Shown: positions 37,384 to 46,689, counted from the stretch's first letter. The stretch is 64,000 nt of DNA from an uncultured Clostridia bacterium (GCA_948502395.1 CAOPES010000005.1:62001-126000), one strand, 5' to 3'. Translations and numbers: made by a program. Notes: generated by a model not told the origin, from the letters alone.

Positions 37384-37908
37384 ATGGAAAAAGGTATAAT
37401 AATTTATCAATCAAAGTATGGAGCTACTAAAAAATATGTAGATTGGCTAATTGAAGAAACTAAATTTGATTGCATTGAAACATCAACTGCAAAGATGAAA
37501 GATATTGAAAAATATAATATAGTAATTTTATGTGGTGGAATTTATGCTTCTGGAATAGCAGGCTTATCATTTTTTAGGAAAAACTATGATGAATTAAAAA
37601 ACAAAAAATTAGCAATATTTTGTGTAGGGGCATCTCCATTTGAAGAACAAGCATTTAAGGAAATAAAAACTCGTAATCTTAAAGAAGATTTAAAAAATAT
37701 TCCAACATTTTATGGTAGAGGTGCTTGGGATGAAGAAAATATGTCATTTAAAGATAGAACTTTATGCAAAATGTTACAAAAAGCAATTGCAAAAAAAGAT
37801 CCTAATACTTATGAACCTTGGATGAAGGCATTGATGGGTGCAGTAGGCAAAAAGTGTGATTGGACTGATAAAGAATACTTAAAACCATTATTAAAGTATA
37901 TTAACTAA
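37384..37908 (+). CDS. Flavodoxin-domain protein
   Basis: 174 residues of the flavodoxin/HemG type. N-terminal GIIIYQSKYGATKKYVDWL is the FMN phosphate loop (SKYGATK). LCGGIYASGI supplies the next loop. No iron-sulfur or extra domains. Start ATG 37384; weak ribosome site. First of a row of small genes separated by ATTACAA-containing gaps. Confidence 0.85.
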   Translation: MEKGIIIYQSKYGATKKYVDWLIEETKFDCIETSTAKMKDIEKYNIVILCGGIYASGIAGLSFFRKNYDELKNKKLAIFCVGASPFEEQAFKEIKTRNLKEDLKNIPTFYGRGAWDEENMSFKDRTLCKMLQKAIAKKDPNTYEPWMKALMGAVGKKCDWTDKEYLKPLLKYIN

Positions 37909-37938
37909 AAAATTACAAGTTATAATGGAGATTATATT

Positions 37939-38379
37939 ATGGTATGCAAAGAATGTTATAGTGATAAAAATAGAATTACCCCCTTATTAAATGCAAGAGA
38001 ATGTTTAGAAAATCATTTACAATATGTTTGTGGAACTTGTGGCAGATGTATTTGTATTGATAAAGATAAAATAAGAGGTTTACAAAGATGGAACTTTCCA
38101 TTTAAAAGTTTAGATATAGCAAAATTATATTTAAGAACAGCAGATTATACTAATAAAAAATGTTGTGGTATTTATGAAATAGAAAATTCAAAAGGAAGAA
38201 AATCGTATAAAATATTTGCTAGTGATACAGAATTAAAAGAATATTTATTAAAGAATAAAGATAAAGTATGCAAAGACAATAAATCAATGTTTACAATGAA
38301 CGAATATAAAGAATATTCTAATACTAAAATAAAGCATTTATCACAAGAAGAAGTTGAAATATATTTAAGTGAAATGTAA
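37939..38379 (+). CDS. Unknown zinc-ribbon protein
   Basis: 146 residues. Four cysteines in CKECYS and CGTCGRCIC at the N-terminus suggest a zinc site; a further CC pair lies near 75. The rest (LRTADYTNKKCCGIYEIENSKGRKSYKIFASD..) resembles short proteins found in Clostridia without known role. RBS ggag. Preceded by ATTACAAG in the gap. Confidence 0.7.
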   Translation: MVCKECYSDKNRITPLLNARECLENHLQYVCGTCGRCICIDKDKIRGLQRWNFPFKSLDIAKLYLRTADYTNKKCCGIYEIENSKGRKSYKIFASDTELKEYLLKNKDKVCKDNKSMFTMNEYKEYSNTKIKHLSQEEVEIYLSEM

Positions 38380-38412
38380 TGCACAAATTACAATATTGAG
38401 GAGTGATAGAAA

Positions 38413-38766
38413 GTGGAAACAAAAATTATAAATAATATAACAGTAGTTAATAGTAAAGAACTTATAATAAAAGACGTTCAGTCAGCAATTGATTTTATTA
38501 TGACTATAAAATATGAAACAAACTGCAATAAAATAGCATTAAATAAAAGTGCAGTAATAGAAGATTTTTTTATATTGAGTAAGGGATTAGCAGGAGAAAT
38601 CTTACAGAAGTTTATAAATTATCAAACGAAATTTGCTATATATGGAGATTATTCAAAATATACAAGTAAACCATTAAAAGATTTTATATATGAAAGTAAT
38701 AATGGTAAAGATATATTTTTTGTAGAAAATGAAGATGAAGCAATAGAAATGCTAAGTAAAGTATAA
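38413..38766 (+). CDS. DUF4180-like protein
   Basis: 117 residues, cytoplasmic. Matches the DUF4180 pattern: TVVNSKELIIKDVQSAIDFIMTIKYE, then NKIALNKSAVIEDFF and LAGEILQKFINY. Function unknown. GTG start, RBS gaggag. Gap begins with AAATTACAA. Confidence 0.8.
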   Translation: METKIINNITVVNSKELIIKDVQSAIDFIMTIKYETNCNKIALNKSAVIEDFFILSKGLAGEILQKFINYQTKFAIYGDYSKYTSKPLKDFIYESNNGKDIFFVENEDEAIEMLSKV

Positions 38767-38799
38767 ATACAACTTAAAATATATGGAGATGATGTATAT

Positions 38800-39414
38800 A
38801 TGGAAAAATGGTTAAAATGGGCTATAGAAATTCAAAGTTTAGCACAAGCAGGACTTACCTATACAGATAATGTATATGATATAGAAAGATATGAAAGATT
38901 AAGAGAAATATCAGCAGAAATGATAGAAGAAAGAAGCGGTATAAGTTTAGAAAAAGTAAAATACCTATTTTGCAATGAAACAGGATATCAGACACCTAAA
39001 ATTGATACAAGAGCAGTTATATTTAAAGATAATAAAATATTATTAACTCACGAAAATAATGGAACTTGGTCATTGCCTGGTGGTTGGTGTGATGTTCTTG
39101 AATCTGTTGGAAGTAATACCAAAAAAGAAGTTAAAGAAGAAACTGGATTAGATGTAGAAACAGTTAAAATAATTTCTATTCAAGATAGAAATAAACATAA
39201 TAGACCAATATATGCTTATGGAGTATGTAAAGTATTTGTATTATGCAATGTTACTGGTGGAGAGTTTACCGAAAATATAGAAACAACAGAAATAAAATAT
39301 TTTTCATTAGATGAAATACCAGATAATTTAGCAGAAGAAAAAACAAATAGAGAACAAATTGAGATGTGTTTTAAAGCAATTAAAGATGAAAATTGGCAGA
39401 CACAATTTGACTAA
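38800..39414 (+). CDS. NUDIX hydrolase with N-terminal extension
   Basis: 204 residues. The N-terminal helical part (KWAIEIQSLAQAGLTYTDNVYDIERYERLREI) is the Nudix_N domain seen in ADP-ribose/GDP-mannose type hydrolases. NUDIX box GGWCDVLESVGSNTKKEVKEETG (about 102-124). RBS ggag. In the same cassette-like row. Confidence 0.88.
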   Translation: MEKWLKWAIEIQSLAQAGLTYTDNVYDIERYERLREISAEMIEERSGISLEKVKYLFCNETGYQTPKIDTRAVIFKDNKILLTHENNGTWSLPGGWCDVLESVGSNTKKEVKEETGLDVETVKIISIQDRNKHNRPIYAYGVCKVFVLCNVTGGEFTENIETTEIKYFSLDEIPDNLAEEKTNREQIEMCFKAIKDENWQTQFD

Positions 39415-39443
39415 AAACTTACAATTTTGAGGAGAGATAGAAA

Positions 39444-39983
39444 ATGACTTATAAATATATGTATAAAACTCCAAAAAACTTTTCAAATATGATTATGAAT
39501 AGTGATGGAGAATATTTAACAGGTTTATGGTTTGAAGATTCAAGAGATTCTTCTAAGCATATAATAGATTGTGAAGAGAAAGATTTAGAAATATTTAGAC
39601 AAACAAGTAAATGGTTAGATATTTATTTTAGTGGCAAAAATCCTAATTTTACACCAAAGTATAAAATAAAAAACTTAACACCTTTTAGGCAAGAAGTAAC
39701 TGATATAATGAACTCTATTGAATATGGGAAAGTTGTAACCTATAACGATATATCAAAAATAATTGCTAAAAAAAGAGGCTTGAAAAGAATGTCAGCACAA
39801 GCAGTTGGAGGAGCAGTTGGCTGGAATCCTATTTGTATTATAATTCCTTGTCATAGGGTAGTTGGAACAAACGGAAGTCTAACAGGTTATGGCGGAGGAC
39901 TAAAAAACAAAGTGGAACTATTAAAACTAGAAGGAAACGATATGAGCAAATATTTTGTTCCAAAGCAAGGTACAGCATTATGA
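39444..39983 (+). CDS. ogt: Methylated-DNA-protein-cysteine methyltransferase
   Basis: DNA repair protein that takes the methyl group from O6-methylguanine onto its own cysteine. 179 residues. Active site PCHRVVG (IIIPCHRVVGTNG) and the helix-turn-helix (YNDISKIIAKKRG...QAVGGAVG) are intact. RBS gaggag. Its stop overlaps the start of a fragment resembling 3-methyladenine glycosylase, suggesting an old repair operon. Confidence 0.95.
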   Translation: MTYKYMYKTPKNFSNMIMNSDGEYLTGLWFEDSRDSSKHIIDCEEKDLEIFRQTSKWLDIYFSGKNPNFTPKYKIKNLTPFRQEVTDIMNSIEYGKVVTYNDISKIIAKKRGLKRMSAQAVGGAVGWNPICIIIPCHRVVGTNGSLTGYGGGLKNKVELLKLEGNDMSKYFVPKQGTAL

Positions 39984-40060
39984 TAAGATGTAAATGGTGC
40001 AATTTAAAAATCAAAAAATACATAGAATATTACGATAGAAAATGTTTTATATATAAATAA
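39980..40060 (+). pseudogene. tag: Fragment resembling DNA-3-methyladenine glycosylase I
   Basis: A 26-codon ORF overlapping the ogt stop. MIRCKWCN and YIEYYDRK match the N-terminus of Tag (RCxW...YxxYHDxEW), then it ends. Probably the remnant of a second alkylation-repair gene; too short for certainty. Confidence 0.4.
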
Positions 40061-40069
40061 GAAAATAAA

Positions 40070-40105
40070 TGATGTTATAATGAGAGCGATAATTAGTAAA
40101 TTGTC
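40070..40105 (+). promoter_or_regulatory. Repeated promoter block (copy 2)
   Basis: GTTATAATGAGAGCGATAA block, near copy of that at 36017-36055; -10 TATAAT. Confidence 0.6.
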
Positions 40106-40123
40106 GTTAGAATTGGAGGAACA

Positions 40124-41605
40124 ATGTCTTTAATAAGTGTAAATAATTTAACTTTTGGATATGATGGAAGTTATAACAATATATTTGAAGATGTATCATT
40201 TAATATAGATACTAATTGGAAATTAGGATTAATTGGTAGAAATGGTAAGGGAAAAACTACATTCTTAAAGTTATTACAAGGAAAATATGAATATAAAGGA
40301 ACAATATCTAAAAATGTTGATGTTGATTATTTTCCATTTGAAGTAACAAACAAAAATAGAATTTCAATAGAGATAGTAAATGAAATTGCTCCAAATGTTG
40401 CAGATTGGGAAATTATAAAAGAATTGAACTTGCTAAATAGCGATACAGAAATATTATATAGGAACTTTAATTTATTAAGTGGCGGAGAACAAATAAAGAT
40501 ACTTTTAATAAGCCTATTTTTAAAAGGAAACAATTTTTTACTTATAGATGAGCCTACAAATCATTTAGATATTGAAACAAGAAATAATTTAGTTAATTAT
40601 TTAGAAAAGAAAAAGGGATTTATAGCCGTTTCGCATGATAGGAACTTTTTAGATAAAGTTGTAAATCATATAATTGCAATAAATAATACTAATATTGAAA
40701 TTAGGCAAGGTAATTTTTCGTCTTGGAAAGAAAATAAGGATAGACAGGATAATTTTGAAATAATGCAAAATAAAAAGTTACAAAAAGATATAAACAGGCT
40801 TGAAATTTCCTCTAAAAATTCTGCAAAATGGTCGAATGAAGCAGAAAAAGGAAAAAGTAAAAAATACAATTCGGAAACTACGATAGATAAAGGATATGTA
40901 GGACACAAAGCTTCTAAAATGATGAAAAGCTCAAAGGTTATGGAACAAAGAACTCAAAAAGCAATAGATGAAAAATCTAATTTATTAAAAAATATAGATA
41001 GAAACGAAGATTTAAAAATTATTCCCTTAGAGAGTAATAAAAATCCACTGATTTTAGCAAATAAATTGCAGATAAAGTACAAAGAACAATCAATATTTAA
41101 ACCTATTTCCTTTGAAGTAAATAATGGAGATAGAGTTGCAATAATAGGTAAAAATGGAATTGGAAAATCAAGCATATTAAAACTTATTATAGGAAAAGAA
41201 ATACAATATAATGGAGAATTTAAAAAAGCAAATGATTTGAAAATATCTTATGTATCACAAAGTACAGAAAATTTAAAAGGAAATCTAAAAACTTTTGCTA
41301 GGGATAATAAAATAGATGAAAGCATTTTTAAAGCAATGTTAATAAAAATGGGATTATCAAAATCTGATTTTGATACCAATATACAAGATATGAGTGAGGG
41401 CCAAAAGAAAAAAGTTTTAATTGCAAAGAGCATATCAGAACAAGCCCATATTTATATATGGGACGAGCCTTTGAATTATATTGATATATTAACAAGAATA
41501 CAGATAGAAGATACTATTTTGAATTACAAACCAACTCTTGTTTTTGTAGAACATGATGAAACATTTATTGAAAAAGTGGCAACAAAAATTATAAATTTAG
41601 AGTGA
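40124..41605 (+). CDS. ABC-F protein, Lsa/Vga-type ribosome protection
   Basis: 493 residues, two ABC domains and no membrane segment. First domain: GRNGKGKTT Walker A, LSGGEQ signature, LLIDEPTNHLD Walker B. Second: GKNGIGKSS, MSEGQKKKV, YIWDEPLNY. The linker is Lys/Glu-rich with KSKKYNSE. NLTFGYDGSYNNIFEDVSF and the linker resemble Lsa/Vga, which displace lincosamides, streptogramin A and pleuromutilins from the ribosome. Probable antibiotic-protection gene in an accessory region. Confidence 0.88.
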   Translation: MSLISVNNLTFGYDGSYNNIFEDVSFNIDTNWKLGLIGRNGKGKTTFLKLLQGKYEYKGTISKNVDVDYFPFEVTNKNRISIEIVNEIAPNVADWEIIKELNLLNSDTEILYRNFNLLSGGEQIKILLISLFLKGNNFLLIDEPTNHLDIETRNNLVNYLEKKKGFIAVSHDRNFLDKVVNHIIAINNTNIEIRQGNFSSWKENKDRQDNFEIMQNKKLQKDINRLEISSKNSAKWSNEAEKGKSKKYNSETTIDKGYVGHKASKMMKSSKVMEQRTQKAIDEKSNLLKNIDRNEDLKIIPLESNKNPLILANKLQIKYKEQSIFKPISFEVNNGDRVAIIGKNGIGKSSILKLIIGKEIQYNGEFKKANDLKISYVSQSTENLKGNLKTFARDNKIDESIFKAMLIKMGLSKSDFDTNIQDMSEGQKKKVLIAKSISEQAHIYIWDEPLNYIDILTRIQIEDTILNYKPTLVFVEHDETFIEKVATKIINLE

Positions 41606-41667
41606 TAGGTGTGTGACAAATAAAATTAGAATAAAAAATATATGAACTGAAAATTTTTCGAAAAATA

Positions 41668-41696
41668 TTGATTATTGCTAAAAAATATGGTATATT
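41668..41696 (+). promoter_or_regulatory. Promoter of the ToxI RNA
   Basis: TTGATT, a 17-base spacer, TATATT. Transcription would start just before the repeat array. Confidence 0.65.
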
Positions 41697-41756
41697 AAAA
41701 ATATAGAAAGCAACAAATTTATATAAATTGCATATAATATTATTGCTAGACATAGC

Positions 41757-41867
41757 AAAAAAAGTTGGTGAATCCAGCCATAAAGTTGGAACTAAAAAAA
41801 GCGGTGAATCCAGCCATTAAATTGGAATTTGAAAAAGCGGTGTTTCCAGCCATTAAATTGGAACTTA
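41757..41867 (+). ncRNA. toxI: ToxI-like antitoxin RNA, three tandem repeats
   Basis: Three units of 36-38 bases, at 41757-41794, 41795-41831 and 41832-41867. Each has the core GGTG-ATCCAGCCATAAA-TTGGAA (third unit GGTGTTTCC). This is the layout of type III antitoxin RNAs, whose units fold and block the ToxN endoRNase. A hairpin follows (41873-41904), then the toxin gene remnant. Confidence 0.85.
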
Positions 41868-41872
41868 AAAAA

Positions 41873-41904
41873 GGGGGATTAGAGGTCAAACTCTAATCCT
41901 TTTG
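41873..41904 (+). terminator. Terminator between toxI and toxN
   Basis: GGATTAGAG/CTCTAATCC stem with TTTT tail; in type III systems it balances antitoxin against toxin. Confidence 0.8.
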
Positions 41905-41963
41905 CATTATTGTATTTTTATAAAATTTAATATATAATTGAAATGCTAAGGAGGTAATTTGTA

Positions 41964-42306
41964 ATGATTATAAATTTAAAGATTGTTAGAGTTAATTCAG
42001 ATTATTGTGACTATTTAAGAAAATTTGATAATGAAGAATACAGTTGACTTCATCAAAATTAAAGATGGCGAATTAGGAGCTGTTAATTTGAATAATATGA
42101 TACCAGTAAATGAAAGTAATTACTCTTTAGTAGATTTAAACAAAGAAACTTTAACTATTGCAGAATTAAAATACCAAAAATTATTAAGAGAACAATTAGA
42201 TTGGTTAAATGCAAACTACAAACAGGTAAAAAATAAATCTTTTAAATTATATCAATTATATAACAATGGAAAATTACCAGAAAATATAAAATTGTTTCAA
42301 TACTAA
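41964..42306 (+). pseudogene. toxN: ToxN/AbiQ-type toxin, internally deleted
   Basis: Two pieces of the type III endoRNase. The start (MIINLKIVRVNSDYCDYLRKFDN) ends in a stop at 42043-42045. The remaining C-terminal part continues in another frame (KNTVDFIKIKDGELGAVNLNNMIPV...) to 42306. About 40 residues expected between FDN and KNTVDFIK are missing, so an out-of-frame deletion has removed the middle. There is no extra-C-before-Gly break, so this is ordinary decay. RBS aaggagg is intact, as are the RNA antitoxin and promoter. Confidence 0.85.
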
Positions 42307-42329
42307 TAAAAAAGGAAATGAATTTAATT

Positions 42330-43061
42330 ATGAAAGTAGGAATAATTTCGGATATTCACGGAAACATAAAAGCTTTAGAAGCAGTTTTACAAGAATTAAA
42401 AAATAAAAATATAGAAAAAATAATAGTTTTAGGGGACTTAATAGGTGGAGCACCTATGTCAGAAAAAGTAGTACAAAAAATAATGGTATTACAAGACAAA
42501 CTAATTATTGTAAAAGGAAACCGCGAGACACATCTAATTGAAGGATTACCAGAAGTTGTGCATGACGAGAAATTTAAAGTAACACAAGAACAAAAAGATG
42601 CTCATAAATATTTAGGGAGCGAATTAAGTGATAAGTCAAAACAATTTATAGAAAACTTACCAAGAAAAATTGAGTGTGAAATAGAAGGAAAGAAAATATA
42701 TGTTTCACACTATCCACTAGACTCAAAGGGTAAATTTAGAAAACATATAAAAAAACCAAATAGTCAAGAATGTGAAGAACTATTTTCTGGAATAGATGCA
42801 GACATATATTTATATGGACATACTCATATAGAAAATTATCATATAATAAATGGCAAAATGTACATAAATCCAGGTGCTTTGGGATGTCCAGGTAAAACCG
42901 ATTTGGCACCGTATGGGATATTAAATATTGAAAATGAAAAAGTAACTTATGAACAATCATATGCAAAATATAATGTACAGGAAGTAATTGATTATATGAA
43001 AAAAACTCAATTTCCTGGATATAAAGGAACACTCAAACTCTTTTATGGTACAAGTGAATAG
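42330..43061 (+). CDS. Metallophosphoesterase, YfcE/MJ0936 type
   Basis: 243 residues. Two-metal phosphoesterase motifs in order: DIHGN (D, H), GDLIGG (GD), GNRE (GN), then HYPLDS and GHTHIENY. The structure is that of small calcineurin-like phosphodiesterases. Start ATG 42330 preferred to an in-frame ATG at 42318, which is too near the aaagga. Substrate not evident. Confidence 0.9.
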   Translation: MKVGIISDIHGNIKALEAVLQELKNKNIEKIIVLGDLIGGAPMSEKVVQKIMVLQDKLIIVKGNRETHLIEGLPEVVHDEKFKVTQEQKDAHKYLGSELSDKSKQFIENLPRKIECEIEGKKIYVSHYPLDSKGKFRKHIKKPNSQECEELFSGIDADIYLYGHTHIENYHIINGKMYINPGALGCPGKTDLAPYGILNIENEKVTYEQSYAKYNVQEVIDYMKKTQFPGYKGTLKLFYGTSE

Positions 43062-43085
43062 TAATATTTTTAAATTGGAGATAAA

Positions 43086-43719
43086 ATGAATATAATAAAA
43101 CCACAAAAAATGAATATAGAAGAATTTCAAGAAATAAAATTAGAAAATATAAGAAATGATGAAGAAATTGAATATGCTAAAATAGAAAATGAAGAATGTA
43201 ACAATATCTTATTACAGGATACGCAATTTGAACATTGCAAAATTAGTAATATAGTTATGCAAAATGCTGAATTAGACAAGATTACATTTAGTGATGTCAT
43301 ATTTAAGAACTGTGATTTTTCTAATACAAATTTTATAAACAGTACATTTATAAGATGTGAATTCAATAATTGCAAATTATCAGGCACTAGCTTTTCAGAA
43401 AATAGATTATTTAATGTAGTATTTTCAGAAACAAATGCTAATTATATCAATTTGTCAATGGCTAGTTTAGAGAGAGTTTTATTTAAAGAAATGCAAATGA
43501 GAACTTGTTATTTTCAAGAAACAAAACTAAAAGACATATTTTTTGAAGATGTTGATTTGACACGGTGCGCAATTTTTTAAGACAAGTTTGGATGGTATTG
43601 ACTTATCAACTTGTAAAATAGAGAGAGTAGCTGTTTCGATTGAAGATATAAAAGGTGCTATAATTGATCAGTTTCAAGCAATAGACTTGCTTTATTTATT
43701 AGGGGTGAAAATCAAATAG
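43086..43719 (+). CDS. Pentapeptide-repeat protein, +1 frame break at 43563
   Basis: 210 residues when the C at 43563 (ACA-C-GGT) is skipped: ..FEDVDLT then GAQFFKTSLDGIDLSTCKIE.. The A(D/N)LxF repeats run from about residue 40 to 190 and form a right-handed beta-helix as in Qnr and McbG, DNA-gyrase mimics. The repeat register continues smoothly across the join, which is strong support. The zero-frame piece would lack the final coils. A drug-protection role is possible, not shown. Confidence 0.88.
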
Positions 43720-43806
43720 ATTATTAAGGCGTGTTGGGATATACCTAAAACGTCTTTTTTAATACTTTTTAACTATGAAAAAATTACAAAAAAATGAAAA
43801 TAAAAG

Positions 43807-43835
43807 TTGACAAATACAAACAACTGTTTTATACT
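43807..43835 (+). promoter_or_regulatory. Promoter of the MazG-like gene
   Basis: TTGACA, a 17-base spacer, TATACT. Confidence 0.75.
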
Positions 43836-43867
43836 ATATAAGTATAATAAATTAGGAGTTGATATGA

Positions 43868-44242
43868 GTGAGATATATTTACAATAAATTAGTAAGAGAT
43901 AAAATACCACATCAAATTAATAATGAGCAGGGAAGAAAGGCAAATTATAAAATTTTAAGTGATGAACAATATATAAAAGAATTGGATAAAAAATTATTTG
44001 AGGAAGCACACGAATTTATTGAAGAGTATAGTGTTGAAGAATTAGGAGATTTAATGGAAGTCATTTTTACTATAATGGAAATTAAAAATATATCAATTCA
44101 ACAAGTTGAAGAAGCTAGAAAAATTAAAGAAAATAAAAAAGGTGGGTTTAAAGACAAAATTTATTTAATTGATGTTGAACAAGAACATGCAGATGAACGT
44201 GAAGAAATGGAATTAAATAAGGAGTGGAGAAAAAACAGCTAA
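43868..44242 (+). CDS. MazG-like nucleotide pyrophosphohydrolase
   Basis: 124 residues, short house-cleaning type. MRYIYNKLVRDKIPHQI at the N-terminus and the EEAHEF..EELGDLMEV metal motif (E, E, E, D) are typical. GTG start at 43868 with aggag eight bases upstream; the ATG at 43863 is out of frame. Removes modified or excess nucleotides, by family knowledge. Confidence 0.85.
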   Translation: MRYIYNKLVRDKIPHQINNEQGRKANYKILSDEQYIKELDKKLFEEAHEFIEEYSVEELGDLMEVIFTIMEIKNISIQQVEEARKIKENKKGGFKDKIYLIDVEQEHADEREEMELNKEWRKNS

Positions 44243-44257
44243 TTTTATAATCGCTTT

Positions 44258-44290
44258 GGGTGTTTTTAAGGACTGTCCCCAAAAACACCC
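44258..44290. repeat. Type A palindromic repeat
   Basis: Identical to the copy at 64-96. It separates the MazG-like gene from feoB. Confidence 0.92.
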
Positions 44291-44297
44291 AAAGAAT

Positions 44298-46226
44298 TTA
44301 AACAAGAATATTATAAAACAAAGTAGTAGTCATGCAAACCAAAACACCGACAAACAGTAGGAATTAAGAATGCAAGAAAAGTCCACTTCCAACTACCAGT
44401 TTCCTTCTTAATAGTCAAAAGCGTAGTAGTACAAGGGAAATGCAAACAAGTAAAAATCATAACATTAATAGCAGTAAGCATAGTCCAGCCATTCTGAACC
44501 AAAATCTCGCCAATAGAAAAAGTATCTTCCAAATTAACCAAAGAATTTTTACCAAGGTAGCACATCAAAATAATAGGCAAAACAATTTCATTAGCAGGAA
44601 TACCAAAAATAAATGCAGCTAAAATATAACCGTCAAATCCCATAAGTTTAGCAAAAGGATTTAAAAAGTTAGCAATAATTGAAAGCAAACTTGCGCCGCC
44701 AATTGATATACTTGCAAAAAGCCAAATGATAAGCCCAGCAGGAGCGGCAACAGCAATTGCTCTGCCTAATACAAATAAGGTTCTATCCAAAAATGAGCTA
44801 ACAATAATTCTTCCAAATTGTGGCTTTCTATATGGTGGCAATTCTAATGCAAATGATGAAGGCATTCCTTTTAAAATTGTTTTTGACAGTATTTTTGATA
44901 CTAATAATGTAAGGAAAATTCCTAAAAGTATGACAAATATTACAGCTATTGTTGATACAATTGAAGCTCCAAAACCTTGCATTGTTCCAGCAATAAATAT
45001 TGTTGCTATTGATATTAATAGTGGAAACCTTCCATTACAAGGTACAAAATTGTTTGTTAATATTGCAATTAGTTTTTCTCTTGGGGAGTTGATTATTCTA
45101 CATCCTACAACACCAGCAGCGTTACAACCAAACCCCATACACATAGTAATCATCTGTTTTCCAGTGCAACAACATTTCTTAAAAAAGCCATCCATATTGA
45201 AAGCAATTCTAGGCAGATATCCCAAATCTTCCAAAAAAGTAAATAAAGGGAAGAAGATAGCCATAGGCGGAAGCATAACAGATACAATCCAGGTAAGAGT
45301 TTGATAGACGCCAGAAATTAGCATATCTGAAAGCCAGGCTGGACAATGAATCCAGTTGGCAAACAGGAATAATTTTTCCTGAAACCACGCAAAACAGCTA
45401 AACAAGAGTTGAGAAGGGTAATTACTTCCAACAATGGTAAGCCAAAATATAATTCCTAAAAATAAAATCATAATAGGAAAACCAAAAGTTTTAGAAGTAA
45501 GAATTTTATCAATTTTTCTATCTTTTCCGAGTATGATTTTCATTTTCGAAAGTACATACTTTTGCACAAATTTCCTCAGCACGTTTCATAATAGCCGAAA
45601 CAATAACATCAGGGGATTTTTCACATTCGGGATATGTTACTAAGTTTGGGTTTGGAACGATTTCCTTTTTACAAACCTTTGATATAGTATCCATTAAATT
45701 GTTTAAAGTTTTCTTTTTTCTTGCAATAGTTCCGAACAACAGGTACACCTAGTTCTTTTGATAATAATTTTAAGTCTATTTTTATTTTTTTCTTTTTGGC
45801 TTCATCTAACAAATTAACACATACAACTATATTTTTCGTAATTTCCATAATTTGAAAAACCAAATTCAAATTTCTCTCTAAACAAGTACTATCAACTACA
45901 ATAACAGTTGCATCAGGATTACCATACAAAATAAAGTCACGTGCAATTTCTTCTTCTTCAGAATTAGACATAATAGAATATGTACCAGGAATATCAACAA
46001 ATAAAAAATCATTTCTCCTAAAAGTGCAATTGCCAGTAGCATTTGCAACAGTTTTGCCTGGCCAATTACCAGTATGTTGATGAAGACCAGTTAACCCATT
46101 AAATATAGTTGATTTTCCTACATTCGGATTTCCAGCTAATGCAATAGTGTAGCCATCTTCATTTTTCAAATTTTTAAAATCGTCTTCTAATAATTGTGTT
46201 CCGGTTGAAGAGTTAGTAAGGCCCAT
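44298..46226 (-). CDS. feoB: Ferrous iron transporter B, three +1 frame breaks
   Basis: Fe2+ importer, 641 residues when Cs on the minus strand at 45734 (GTT-C-GGA), 45529 (ACT-C-GGA) and 44349 (TGT-C-GGT) are skipped. Joins: ..VPVV then GTIARKKKTLNNL; ..ENHT then GKDRKIDKILTSK; ..IPTVC then GVLVCMTTTLFYNILV. G domain: GNPNVGKST, DIPGTYS, NLLDEA. Membrane core: CMGFGCNAAGV and NNFVPCNGR gates. The last join is less certain: the zero frame gives an alternative 4-residue-shorter tail ending at 44311. RBS aggaggt; follows feoA. Confidence 0.9.
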
Positions 46227-46287
46227 AAAAACACCTCCTAATTTAATTAATATAATTTATGTTAAAAAAATTAAAAGGTGATATATA

Positions 46288-46524
46288 TTATAAATTTACA
46301 AAAATAGAGTAAGCATCTTCATCTCTAATAGCAATCAAACTGCCACGAATATCAAAAGCACGCAATCCGCCAGAAGGACTACTTAAAACAGGTGTAATTG
46401 AAGAACCTGAAACAAGCCCTAAATCTAAAAGACGTCTACGAATTTCTCCATCGCAAGTTAGATTTTCTATAATGCCCTTTTGGTTGATGGGCAAAGAAGT
46501 TAAAGAAATAATATCTCTGTTCAT
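46288..46524 (-). CDS. feoA: Ferrous iron transport protein A
   Basis: 78-residue SH3-like partner of FeoB. Pattern ISLTSLPINQKGIIENL..RRRLLDLGLVSGSSITPV is typical. RBS ggaggt on the minus strand. Its stop lies 61 bases upstream of the feoB start, so they are one operon (feoAB). Confidence 0.92.
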   Translation of the reverse strand: MNRDIISLTSLPINQKGIIENLTCDGEIRRRLLDLGLVSGSSITPVLSSPSGGLRAFDIRGSLIAIRDEDAYSIFVNL

Positions 46525-46689
46525 TGGGCATACCTCCTAAACTCTTATTATAATATTATATTTTGTCGAAAAATAAATGTTACTTTTACATATTGACAAT
46601 TTTCTTAAATTATGAAAAAATAGCAAAGTAAAAATAAGAAGCAAAATCAAATAACATTCAAAAAATGTAAAAGGAAGGATTGATATAAA

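Noticed and set aside
41757..41867. CRISPR array
   Set aside because: Only three units that abut directly with no spacers, followed by a terminator and a ToxN remnant; this is a type III antitoxin layout.
44726..45304. Plus-strand ORF opposite feoB
   Set aside because: Long open frame is a shadow of the AT-rich feoB sequence; no ribosome site or family pattern.
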